DNA of 64,000 nucleotides from Gemmatimonadaceae bacterium. GTDB lineage: Bacteria; Gemmatimonadota; Gemmatimonadetes; Gemmatimonadales; Gemmatimonadaceae. The position numbers and the translations under genes were made by a program. The notes beneath the pieces are model-generated. The model had not been told where the DNA came from and did not search any database. It was given only the letters and a program-made list of their open reading frames with translations. Position 1 is the first letter of the stretch. Each line of letters starts with the position of its first letter. This document shows, in pieces, positions 6,809 to 14,951 of this stretch. The stretch lies in assembly GCA_020846935.1 (NCBI GenBank), contig JADLCY010000004.1, positions 1 to 64,000 of the forward strand. The letters run 5' to 3'.

Positions 6809-7399
6809 GTGACGAATCGTACGACCATCATTGCTCTCGCCATTCTCGCCATGCCGGCGCCTGGCGCCGCACAGGCCACGGGCTCCATGTCCATGCCCTA
6901 CGATGCCCACGCCTCGCAGGCCGCGTTTCGCGTCGGCGACACCCGCGGGTGGACCATCGGTGCTCCGCACATCGACCTGAACGGCGGCCTTTTCCTGCTG
7001 CCGGAGAAGGACGGTACACCCAAGCTGCAGACCGGCTTTGTGAACGTCCGCGCCCAGGCGGGCCTCGGGACGCAGCACGTGCAACTCGCCGCCAACGCGA
7101 TCTTCGTTCCCAGGATCGGTGGGAGTCCGCAGTTCACCACCGTGCTGCAGGTCGTTCCGACGAGGCAGGAGAAGCTCGTGCACTTCTCCGTGGGCGCCGG
7201 CATGGTGAGTGGCGCCTTCGGGAGCTCCGATCGAGCGAATGCGTGGATCGAGTCCGTGCTGGCGCTGCGACTGCCCGTCCACGGCATCGCGCCGTTCGTT
7301 CAGGTCGGGGTGCCGCTCTACGACGACGCGCGCGCGCAGATCATGATCGGCGCCGCGCACCCCCTCATGCCCTATCGCTTCAAACTCTGGCATCGGTAG
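6809..7399 (+). CDS. small outer-membrane-like protein with signal peptide
   Basis: 196 residues starting at GTG 6809, 8 bases after GGAGGT. The signal peptide (TIIALAILAMPAPGAAQA) is followed by repeated amphipathic beta segments: VQLAANAIFVPRIGG, LVHFSVGAGMVSGAFG, SVLALRLPVHGIAPFVQVGVPLY, IMIGAAHPLMPYRFKLW. This pattern and the closing aromatic-basic residues fit a small outer-membrane barrel or barrel-like lipid-binding protein. No family recognised. It is convergent with the S9 peptidase gene, with a shared terminator between. Confidence 0.7.
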   Translation: MTNRTTIIALAILAMPAPGAAQATGSMSMPYDAHASQAAFRVGDTRGWTIGAPHIDLNGGLFLLPEKDGTPKLQTGFVNVRAQAGLGTQHVQLAANAIFVPRIGGSPQFTTVLQVVPTRQEKLVHFSVGAGMVSGAFGSSDRANAWIESVLALRLPVHGIAPFVQVGVPLYDDARAQIMIGAAHPLMPYRFKLWHR

Positions 7400-7460
7400 C
7401 GGAGCGGCGAGCGGGCACTCGGAAGGCCGTTGGTCCGCCTGCGTGCGTGCACGCAGCAAG

Positions 7461-7490
7461 AGGGGGAGGGCTCGCGTGAGCCCTCCCCCT
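7461..7490. terminator. bidirectional hairpin terminator
   Basis: A perfect 13-bp stem, AGGGGGAGGGCTC / GAGCCCTCCCCCT, with a 4-base loop between two convergent genes (6809-7399 and 7533-9749). Its symmetry suits termination from both sides. Confidence 0.75.
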
Positions 7491-7532
7491 TGCCGTGCCC
7501 TGGCAGTCCGGTGACCTCCAGCGACGCGGTCG

Positions 7533-9749
7533 CTATGGGCTGGTGGTCGCGGTCCGCTGCTCGGCGCCTTCCTCGAGCGTCTTGAGCACATCCTGCCACT
7601 TGAAGCCGCCCTTCCCGAGGATGTAGTGGTCCATCCACGCCTTCTCGGCCACGGACTTGAGCAGCTGATTGCGCGCGTCCGGAATGCCGTGAGACTGGCC
7701 GGGGTACACGAACAGTTCAGTCGGCACACCGAGCTTCTTGAGCGCCATGTGCAGCTCTTCGCTCTGCGGTCGCGGCACGCGCGGATCCCCATCGACGACG
7801 TGGATCATCGTCGGGGTCTTCGCTGCCGAGATGTAGCGGATCGGCGACTGCTTCCAGTACGGCTCGAAGTCTCCGTACGGGAGTTTGTTGCCGAGGTAGT
7901 GCATGCGCACGTACTGCATGTCCGACTGCGCGTACATCGAGATCCAGTTCACGGTGCCCGCGCCTGACGAAGCGGCCTTGAAGCGCGTGTTGTGGGTGAT
8001 GATCCAGTTGGTCCAGTGGCCACCGGCCGACCAGCCGAGCACGCCCATCTTGCTGGAGTCGACCAGTCCCTGGGCGATCAGGTGGTCCACGCCCGTCATG
8101 ATGTCTTCGTAGCCCTTCTTGAAGTAGTCGTTCACGATGCCCCACTTGTGGGCCTCGCCGTAGTTGGTCGAACCCCGGTAGTTGGGCTTGAGCACCATGT
8201 AGCCATCGCCGGCGTATGCCTGGGCGCCGTAGCCACCGTTGAAGCTCAACACATCGGCCGACTGCGGGCCGCCATGGATCGCGACGATGAGCGGATACCG
8301 CTTGCCGGCCTCGTAGCCAACAGGCTTCACGAGGATGCCGCAGGTCTGCTTCTTGTCGACCGAGGCCCAGCAGATCTCCTCCTCATCGCCGAGCTGGAAG
8401 TTCGCGACCTGCGGGTTGGCGTTGGTCACCTGCCGCCACGCGGATCGCGTCGCCACGTCGCCAACCTTGTCGACCACGAAGTGCACGGGCGGCGTCTTCG
8501 GGTCGGCGTAGGTGATGAGGATCTTGCCGCTCTCCTGATCGAGGGTCGCATTGAGCGCGGCCTTGACGTCAGTCACGGCCTTCACCGCGTTGCCGGCGAT
8601 ATCGAGCTGCATCAGCTGGTTGGTGGCGCGGACCCCGTCTCCGAAGTAGACGGTCTTCGCGTCCGGGCTCCACCAGCCAATCGTCACGTCACCGTCGTAG
8701 CCGCCGCCGAGCTTGGTCCACTGGCCGTTCACCGCGTCGATGGCGCGGGTGTAGACCTTGTTCGCCTTGAAGTACACGAAGTCGTCCGATGCCGAGAAGG
8801 CGATGGTGCGCCCATCGGGCGCGAAGGACAGGTTGCTCTCGGTGATCTCCTTGTTGTTGGTCAGCCGCTCCAGGTTGCCCGACTCGATGTTGAGCAGGTA
8901 GAGGTCGCCCGTGTTGTTCGCTTCGGTGACGGTGCGCGCGTAGCGATCGTTGGGCAGGGCGCGGATCCCGGCCCACTTTCCGTCATCTGAAAACGTCATG
9001 CCCTCGACAGAGAAGTCGCTGCTCTGCGTGAGGCGCTTCTCCTGGCCCGACGCGATATCGGCCATCCACAAGTGGTTGAGCGGCACGTCCTGATTGCGGA
9101 TGCGCACGTCAAACTTCTTCTCGAGGCGTTCCTTGTTGAGCTTGTCCACCGAGTCGGGTGACACGAAATAGACGCGACGCGAGTCGTGCGAGAGCTGCCA
9201 GTTGCCGATGGGCGTCGCGTGGCGCGTGAGCTGAGTGGCCTTGCCGTCGGCGAGCGCGCCGGCCGGGAGGGACCAGAGTTGCTGCTCGTCGGGCTTGCCG
9301 GCCGCGAAGATGAGCCGCTGGCCGTCACGCGTGAACTGGAAGTTGCCGACGCCGTCCTTCGCGTCGGTGATCTTCTGCGCCTCGCCGCCGTCCGGCGACA
9401 TCACGTAGAGCTGAGTCGTCGCGCCGTCGCGATTGGAGGCAAACACAAAGAGCTTCCCATCGCGCGTCCAGCGCGGCGTGTTCTCGTTCTTGTCCTTCGT
9501 GAACGTGAGCTGACGCGTGGTGGGCAAACCACCCGTGGTGCTCACGACGTAGATGTCGGTGTTGCGGCGCGCCTCCTTCCAGTTCGGCACGGACAGCGTG
9601 TACAGCAAGCGTGAGCCGTCCGGGCTCAGCGCCGGAGCGCCAGCCTGCTTCATGAGCTGCTGGTCGAGGAACGTCATCGGCCGCGGCGCCTGGGCGGCGA
9701 GGGCGGCGGGAAGGGCGAGCGCACACAGGGTGAACGTCGAACGGCGCAT
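7533..9749 (-). CDS. S9 family prolyl oligopeptidase/dipeptidyl-peptidase-like protein
   Basis: 738 residues with a Sec signal peptide (MRRSTFTLCALALPAALAAQA), so it acts in the periplasm or outside. Residues ~25-440 are WD40/PD40 propeller repeats (SPDG, DGK, SRDG, DSR). The C-terminal ~260 residues are an alpha/beta hydrolase with nucleophile elbow GWSAGG (Ser ~573), Asp in VDGDPRVP (~653) and His in GQSHGI (~686), the S9 catalytic triad. Such enzymes cleave short peptides, often after proline or to release dipeptides. Start chosen so that the signal peptide is N-terminal; an in-frame ATG 21 bases upstream is an alternative. Confidence 0.93.
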   Translation of the reverse strand: MRRSTFTLCALALPAALAAQAPRPMTFLDQQLMKQAGAPALSPDGSRLLYTLSVPNWKEARRNTDIYVVSTTGGLPTTRQLTFTKDKNENTPRWTRDGKLFVFASNRDGATTQLYVMSPDGGEAQKITDAKDGVGNFQFTRDGQRLIFAAGKPDEQQLWSLPAGALADGKATQLTRHATPIGNWQLSHDSRRVYFVSPDSVDKLNKERLEKKFDVRIRNQDVPLNHLWMADIASGQEKRLTQSSDFSVEGMTFSDDGKWAGIRALPNDRYARTVTEANNTGDLYLLNIESGNLERLTNNKEITESNLSFAPDGRTIAFSASDDFVYFKANKVYTRAIDAVNGQWTKLGGGYDGDVTIGWWSPDAKTVYFGDGVRATNQLMQLDIAGNAVKAVTDVKAALNATLDQESGKILITYADPKTPPVHFVVDKVGDVATRSAWRQVTNANPQVANFQLGDEEEICWASVDKKQTCGILVKPVGYEAGKRYPLIVAIHGGPQSADVLSFNGGYGAQAYAGDGYMVLKPNYRGSTNYGEAHKWGIVNDYFKKGYEDIMTGVDHLIAQGLVDSSKMGVLGWSAGGHWTNWIITHNTRFKAASSGAGTVNWISMYAQSDMQYVRMHYLGNKLPYGDFEPYWKQSPIRYISAAKTPTMIHVVDGDPRVPRPQSEELHMALKKLGVPTELFVYPGQSHGIPDARNQLLKSVAEKAWMDHYILGKGGFKWQDVLKTLEEGAEQRTATTSP

Positions 9750-9986
9750 GGGAGACTCCAGGTAGGGCAAGGCGATGGTCCGAAGGCAGCATGACCACTA
9801 CGCATCAATTCTTGCCCGCGTTCACTCCGGGTCAAGGCAACGAGACGTCGGTGCCGTGGGCGCGCACGCTGGCGGCCTCCCGGGCGGCAGGGCCAACTCC
9901 GGACAACCGGCGGGCCGTGGAACCCAGGAACCCCACGTGTCTCCCGTGTACAGAGGCATGAAGGCACGACTTTCACGGAGGGAACC

Positions 9987-10349
9987 ATGCGGGCAATGAT
10001 GATGCATTTCGCGCTGGGAGCGGCGCTCGCGACGGGGCTGGGCAAGCCCGTCGCCTATCGATATCCGACGGACGACGCCACGCTCAAGAAGGGCAGGACG
10101 GTCGTCGAGGTGCAGAACTCCGGCTTCCACGACGCGGTGATCTACGCGGTCAACGGTCTCCGCGTGCAGCGACTGGGCACAGTGACCGGGATGACGGTCA
10201 GTTCGCTGGCGATCCCCCGCGATCTGGCCTTCAACGGCACGTCACTGCGCTTTGCGGTGCATCCGATCGGGACGCGCAGCAACCAGGTGAGCGACGAGAT
10301 CCCGATCGAGGTCGGGGCGAAGGTCAACCTCTTCATCCCGCCGTTCTGA
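9987..10349 (+). CDS. small exported beta-rich protein, unknown function
   Basis: 120 residues beginning MRAMMMHFALGAALATGLGK, a possible signal peptide, with GGAGG-like upstream (acggaggga) 7 bases before the ATG. The rest alternates strands (RTVVEVQNSGFHDAVIYAVNG, LRFAVHPIGTRSNQVSDEIPIEVGAKVNLFIPPF) and may be a beta-sandwich. Not recognised. Divergent from the S9 peptidase gene on its left, and a weak hairpin follows at 10378. Confidence 0.65.
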   Translation: MRAMMMHFALGAALATGLGKPVAYRYPTDDATLKKGRTVVEVQNSGFHDAVIYAVNGLRVQRLGTVTGMTVSSLAIPRDLAFNGTSLRFAVHPIGTRSNQVSDEIPIEVGAKVNLFIPPF

Positions 10350-10377
10350 TGTTGGGCGAAGGACCCGCGTAAAGGCG

Positions 10378-10409
10378 TGAGGCGACTTCGCCGGTCGTCT
10401 CGCGCCTCA
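10378..10409. terminator. weak hairpin between convergent genes
   Basis: TGAGGCG (10378-10384) pairs with CGCCTCA (10403-10409), seven bases with an 18-base loop, between the genes ending at 10349 and 10455. A modest stem without a U-tract, so low confidence as a terminator. Confidence 0.35.
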
Positions 10410-10454
10410 TGCACGCGCGAGGAGTGCGTCGTCGACCGGTCGCTCTTCGGCGTG

Positions 10455-10922
10455 TCAGGGCCGCGGGCGCATCGTGGATGGGGCGCGTACCGCGACGACG
10501 CGCGCATGGACGCATTCGACGTCATCGGCGAACACGCCGAGTTCCACCACGACCTTGCGCTCGCTGACTTCGACGGCGCGCGAGCGCAACACGAGTTCAG
10601 GGCCGAGTGGCGTAGGGCGCCGATAATCCACATGGAGTGATGCCGTCACGAAGCGCGGCGTCTCGTCGCGGCCCGGCACGGCGCCCGCCGCAATCATCGT
10701 GGCGGCCGCCGCGGTCGCCATCGCGTGGCAGTCGGCCAGACAGGCAAGCAGTCCACCGTAGACAAAACCGGGGAGCGCGATGTGGTGCGGAGCTGGCTGG
10801 AAGCGCGCCACGCCTTCACCGTCCTGCCACTCGCTCCTGAGGTGCAGCCCATGGGTGTTGAGTCGGCCGCACCCATGGCAGTGCGCAAAATCGTCGGGAT
10901 ACAGATCCTGAATCGCGGTCAT
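10455..10922 (-). CDS. PaaI-type hotdog thioesterase
   Basis: 155 residues. Contains HCHGCGRLNTHGLHLRSEW, then ALPGFVYGGLLACLADC, and TASLHVDYRRPTPLGPELVLR, which are the strand-helix-strand core of single-hotdog acyl-CoA thioesterases of the PaaI/YdiI group; the His-Gly-Cys-Gly N-terminal segment is common in this subgroup. It probably hydrolyses acyl-CoA thioesters in the cytoplasm. Its ATG overlaps the stop of the upstream lipoprotein gene (ATGA), so the two are translationally coupled. Specific substrate unknown. Confidence 0.85.
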   Translation of the reverse strand: MTAIQDLYPDDFAHCHGCGRLNTHGLHLRSEWQDGEGVARFQPAPHHIALPGFVYGGLLACLADCHAMATAAAATMIAAGAVPGRDETPRFVTASLHVDYRRPTPLGPELVLRSRAVEVSERKVVVELGVFADDVECVHARVVAVRAPSTMRPRP

Positions 10923-11407
10923 CGTCGGTCGATCGGAGGGGATGCGGGTGGTGATCCGGGCGCGGGGCGCATGCGCGTGTACGGATAACCGTTGCAGCCG
11001 GTGCGCGGCTGCTCCGGCCGCGCCACGCTCACGGTTTCCGCGACGGCGCGGGTGGGTGCCTGCCACGCGCTGTAGCAGAATCCCCACTCGTATGGCGGCA
11101 ACGCGTTGAGCTGCACCCAGTCAATGCGCGTCCATCGTCCCGGGTCCGTGCGGTTGGTCGCGTCGTTGCGCGCGATGAGAAAGGCGCCACCGACCTCGAC
11201 ATGCACGACGTGATAGCGCAACGCGGGGTGCTGCTGCCACTCGCTCATCGAGATGGTGTAGCGATTGTCGTAGTCGTCAATGAACGTGCCTTGCATGAAT
11301 CCCGGGATGTCGGCAGCCCCCGAGCGGGTGCGGTGCGCGCACCCGGCGAGGGCGACCGACGCAAGGGCTGCGATCGAGACGAGGCGAGACACGGATGAAC
11401 TGGGCAT
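10919..11407 (-). CDS. lipoprotein of unknown function
   Basis: 162 residues with a lipoprotein signal ending LASVALAGC. The mature chain (FMQGTFIDDYDNRYTISMSEW, then RYHVVHVEVGGAFLIARND) looks like a small beta-rich envelope protein; conserved aromatic positions recall proteins that accompany lipocalin-like folds, but I cannot name a family. The stop overlaps the thioesterase start by four bases. Pro-rich, disordered C-terminal tail. Confidence 0.75.
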   Translation of the reverse strand: MPSSSVSRLVSIAALASVALAGCAHRTRSGAADIPGFMQGTFIDDYDNRYTISMSEWQQHPALRYHVVHVEVGGAFLIARNDATNRTDPGRWTRIDWVQLNALPPYEWGFCYSAWQAPTRAVAETVSVARPEQPRTGCNGYPYTRMRPAPGSPPASPPIDRR

Positions 11408-11532
11408 TGGCGCGCGCGAGAGCCGAACTATAGCAGCAATCGCGCGTGCACACGCCTGGCGTACAAGACCATACGAGGGCGTTGCGGTATGGGTGGAGGT
11501 CGCCGCACCATTGTGAGTCTCCTTTCGCCCTC

Positions 11533-12249
11533 ATGACTCGCCTTCAACTGCTCTCGGCGATGGCCGGCCTGTTCCTCGTCACCGCACCACTCGACGCCCA
11601 GTCCGCCGACGAGCGGCTGCGCACGGACTGGGCCTACCTGCAGCGCTATCGTGAGGCGAACGCCGCACTGCCGGCCCCTCGCGCCGACGAGTCGCGCGTC
11701 GTCTTCTATGGGAACTCGATCACCGAGGGCTGGGCGGGATACTTCGAGGCAATGTTTCCCGGAAAGCCATACATCGGTCGTGGAATCGGCGGGCAGACCA
11801 CACCGCAGATGCTCGTGCGATTCCGGCAGGACGTCGTTGCCCTTGCGCCGCGGGTCGTGGTCATTCTCGCCGGTACGAACGACATCGCGGGCAATACCGG
11901 CCCGGCCACCCTGGCGATGATCGAACAGAACATTGCGTCGATGACGGAGATCGCGCAGGCGAACGGAATACGGGTCGTGCTGTGTTCCGTGTTGCCGGTC
12001 TTTGACTATCCGTGGCGCCGCGGACTCGAGCCGGCCGGAAAGATCGTGGCCCTCAACACCATGATCCGCGCGCTCGCGGCCCGGCGAGGCGCGACGTACG
12101 TGGACTACCACTCCGCGATGGCCGATGAGCGCCTCGGGCTTCCCCGGGGCCTCGCGGCCGATGGGGTGCATCCCACCGAAGCGGGCTACCGCGTGATGGT
12201 ACCGCTCGTCGAGCGAGGAATCGCCCAGGCGCTGTTGGGGACCCGATGA
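11533..12249 (+). CDS. SGNH/GDSL-family hydrolase, secreted
   Basis: 238 residues with signal peptide (LLSAMAGLFLVTAPLDAQS). It has all SGNH blocks: GNSITEGW (Ser ~60, block I), GRGIGGQTT (Gly, block II), GTND (Asn, block III) and DGVHPTEAGY (Asp and His, block V). Such enzymes deacylate carbohydrates, lipids or peptidoglycan. Start at ATG 11533 puts the signal peptide first; longer upstream frame has no support. Convergent with the next minus-strand gene, three bases apart. Confidence 0.88.
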   Translation: MTRLQLLSAMAGLFLVTAPLDAQSADERLRTDWAYLQRYREANAALPAPRADESRVVFYGNSITEGWAGYFEAMFPGKPYIGRGIGGQTTPQMLVRFRQDVVALAPRVVVILAGTNDIAGNTGPATLAMIEQNIASMTEIAQANGIRVVLCSVLPVFDYPWRRGLEPAGKIVALNTMIRALAARRGATYVDYHSAMADERLGLPRGLAADGVHPTEAGYRVMVPLVERGIAQALLGTR

Positions 12250-12252
12250 TCG

Positions 12253-12822
12253 CTACGTGGGCGGGAGCTGCACGTCGAGTTCGGCGAGCGAGTTGATCGG
12301 GCGCGGCCAGTAGCGCCGCACACCCATGTACAGCAGCAACCCGAAGAGGCAAACCGGAAACACGGGAACGAGCAGCCTTCCCCACCAGGGTTCCTGCTCG
12401 AGAGCGACCAGGGAGATCACGACGGACGCGATGGCGATCAGTCCGGTGGCGACGATACCAAAGATCGCATCGGCTCTGGACGACCCTTGTTCGAGACAAT
12501 GCCGCCGACCGCGCTGCTCGAGACGTGCGGCCAGATCGCGCGTGGCGACTCCGTACTCTCGCCACGTTGCCACGAGGGGCACCAGGCGCAGTGGCTTCGG
12601 ATCCTCCCAGCGCCAGAGCCTGCTCTCGTAGCTTCGGGAGCGACCGTCGAGGTAGCCCACGCGCAGACGGATGATGTCATCGAGGCGAACGCTCAGCTTC
12701 CCGCCGTCCGCCCCGGTGAGGTCGACACAGTCTTCCGTGATCCGCACCAGGGCACACCCGCCAGCCAAGCCATGCGAACGGAGCTGCGACGTGAGGGCCA
12801 CTTCGTAGGTGACATCGAGCAT
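12253..12822 (-). CDS. two-pass membrane protein, function unknown
   Basis: 189 residues. Residues ~1-110 are a soluble, charged domain (VDLTGADGGKLSVRLDDIIRLRVGYLDG...). Two hydrophobic helices follow at ~122-145 and ~150-170 (IFGIVATGLIAIASVVISLVAL, LLVPVFPVCLFGLLLYMGV), with a short C-terminal tail. It may be a PH-like domain followed by a membrane hairpin. I do not recognise the family. Confidence 0.7.
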   Translation of the reverse strand: MLDVTYEVALTSQLRSHGLAGGCALVRITEDCVDLTGADGGKLSVRLDDIIRLRVGYLDGRSRSYESRLWRWEDPKPLRLVPLVATWREYGVATRDLAARLEQRGRRHCLEQGSSRADAIFGIVATGLIAIASVVISLVALEQEPWWGRLLVPVFPVCLFGLLLYMGVRRYWPRPINSLAELDVQLPPT

Positions 12823-12965
12823 GCGATGGAGAATGCTCGTGGAAACGGCCCGGTGTCCACCACGACGGCGAGAGTGGCGGGCGGCGACGACGGGCGAGAT
12901 ACTAGGCTGGCAGCTGGTCGCTCACGACGGGCGGCGGCGCACTCACCCTCCGCAGGAGTCCAGAC

Positions 12966-13169
12966 ATGTCCGTGGCCAAGGTCACCGAGATCATTTCGTC
13001 GTCGCCCACGTCCTTCGACGATGCGATCCACAAGGGCATCGAACGCGCCCACAAGACGCTGCGCAACGTGGAGGGCGCGTGGGTCGCGAGCATGAAGGTC
13101 GAGTGCAGCAACGGCAAGATCGTCGCGTACCGAGTCAACATGAAGGTCACTTTCGTGCTCACTGACTGA
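12966..13169 (+). CDS. dodecin (flavin-binding)
   Basis: 67 residues, the usual dodecin length. MSVAKVTEIISSSPTSFDDAI, then AHKTLRNVEGAWVASMKVE and the C-terminal YRVNMKVTFVLTD match the short strand-helix-three-strand dodecin fold that assembles into a hollow 12-mer storing riboflavin, FMN or FAD. A ribosome site (CAGGAGTCC) precedes the ATG. It stands alone, with a divergent gene on the left and a D-aminoacylase on the right. Confidence 0.92.
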   Translation: MSVAKVTEIISSSPTSFDDAIHKGIERAHKTLRNVEGAWVASMKVECSNGKIVAYRVNMKVTFVLTD

Positions 13170-13378
13170 TCGCTCGCAACGTCACCCCCGGCGCGCCGCC
13201 AAACCAGACACAGCGCGCCTGTGCCAGCGGGCTTGCAGGATCGCGAGGCGGAGGATCCTCTCCGTGTCGCCACCGTCACCGGCGTCGAGCGTCGATCCGG
13301 CGGGGCCGCCGCACGCCGGGTGTCGCTCCGCCGTGGGAGCCGATACCTTGGCGGCTCACCTGGTGACATGGGAGATAC

Positions 13379-14947
13379 ATGCCGTCCCTGGTTTCGCGTT
13401 TGCTGGTCGGGGCACTGGTGGTCGTACCGATCGGTGCGACGGCCCAGTTGCGAACGGATGTGTTGATCCGCGGTGGTCGCGTGATCGACGGCACCGGGGC
13501 CGCTGCGCGCGTCGCCGACGTCGGCATCACGGGCAACCGCATCACGTTTCTCGGTGATGCACGGGTGTCCGGCGTGTCGGCGGCGCGCACGATCGACGCG
13601 ACCGGCCTGGTCGTGACTCCGGGCTTCATCGACCCGCACACGCATACCGCTGCCGACCTCGCCAGTCCGCAGCGCGCGCGCCGGCACAACGCGGCGTACC
13701 TGATGCAAGGCGTCACCACGGTCGTGACCGGAAACGACGGTGGTGGCCCGGTGGACGTGGGCGCAGCGCTCGCCAGGTATGGCGCCGACAGCATCGGGAC
13801 CAATGCGGCACTCTTTGTCGGCTTCGGCACACTCCGCGGTCGCGTGCTCGGCGCGAGTAGCAGCGCGGCATCGCCGTCGCAGCTCGACGCCATGCGACGC
13901 ATGGTCGCGCGAGCGATGGACGGAGGCGCGCTCGGCCTCAGCACTGGCCTGTACTACGCACCGCAGAGCTACGCCTCGACCGAAGAGGTGATCGCCGTCG
14001 CCAGGGAGGCCGCGTCCCGTGGCGGCGTATACGATTCCCACCTGCGTGACGAGAGTTCGTACACCATCGGGCTCGTGGGCGCGGTCGCCGAGGCCATCCG
14101 CGTTGGTCGCGAGGCGCGAATGCCCGTGCACATCGCCCACATCAAGGCGCTTGGCGTCGACGTGTGGGGGCGGAGTGACTCGGTCATCGCCATGATCCGG
14201 GCGGCGCGCGCCGCCGGCCAGGACGTGACCGCAGATCAGTACCCATACCCCGCCAGCGGGACCGCCGTGGGGGCGGCGCTCCTGCCGCGCTGGGCGGAGG
14301 CGGGTGGGCGAGATTCCCTGCGCAAGCGTGCGGCCGATCCGGCCACTCGCGAGCGACTGCTCTCCGACATGCGCGAGAACCTTCGGCGACGCAACGGCGC
14401 AGGCGCGCTGCTCATTACCGAGAGCTCGCGCCGAGACATTGCCGGCAAGACGCTGGAGCAGATCGCCGCGGCACGCGGCGTGGAACCCGTGATCGCCGGG
14501 CTCGACATCATCCTTGGCGGCGACGCGTCGGTGGCGTCGTTCAACATGCATGAGGACGACATCGTGCACTTCATGCGCGAGGACTTCGTGATGACCGGCA
14601 GCGACGGTTCGGATGGTCACCCGCGCAAGTACGGCACGTATCCGCTCAAGCTTCGGACGTACGTGCTCGACAAGCACGTGATCCCGCTCGAGACGTTCGT
14701 GCGACGGAGCAGCGCAGATGTGGCGCGCGCGTTCGGCATTGCCAACCGCGGCACCCTCACCGTGGGCGCGTTCGCCGACGTCCTGGTGTTCGACCCGACC
14801 CGGGTACGCGAGCGCTCGACCTACGAATCGCCCACTCTCCTGGCCGAAGGCATGTCGTACGTGTTCGTGAACGGCGCAGCCGCCGTGGATGGTGGAAAGC
14901 TCACCACCGTGCTGGCCGGTCGCGGGCTCTGGCGCGGTGTGGAGTAG
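13379..14947 (+). CDS. N-acyl-D-amino-acid deacylase (D-aminoacylase), exported
   Basis: 522 residues with a signal peptide (LVSRLLVGALVVVPIGATAQ). The amidohydrolase fold starts DVLIRGGRVIDGTG; the metal-binding HTHT follows GFIDPHTHT (~85). Later blocks are GLSTGLYYAP, VYDSHLRDES, HIAHIKALG, MHEDDIVHFM and GSDGSDGHPR, all standard for D-aminoacylases, which remove the N-acyl group from D-amino acids. The stop is followed within 4 bases by the next gene's start, implying co-transcription. Full length for the family. Confidence 0.92.
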   Translation: MPSLVSRLLVGALVVVPIGATAQLRTDVLIRGGRVIDGTGAAARVADVGITGNRITFLGDARVSGVSAARTIDATGLVVTPGFIDPHTHTAADLASPQRARRHNAAYLMQGVTTVVTGNDGGGPVDVGAALARYGADSIGTNAALFVGFGTLRGRVLGASSSAASPSQLDAMRRMVARAMDGGALGLSTGLYYAPQSYASTEEVIAVAREAASRGGVYDSHLRDESSYTIGLVGAVAEAIRVGREARMPVHIAHIKALGVDVWGRSDSVIAMIRAARAAGQDVTADQYPYPASGTAVGAALLPRWAEAGGRDSLRKRAADPATRERLLSDMRENLRRRNGAGALLITESSRRDIAGKTLEQIAAARGVEPVIAGLDIILGGDASVASFNMHEDDIVHFMREDFVMTGSDGSDGHPRKYGTYPLKLRTYVLDKHVIPLETFVRRSSADVARAFGIANRGTLTVGAFADVLVFDPTRVRERSTYESPTLLAEGMSYVFVNGAAAVDGGKLTTVLAGRGLWRGVE

Positions 14948-14951
14948 CCCA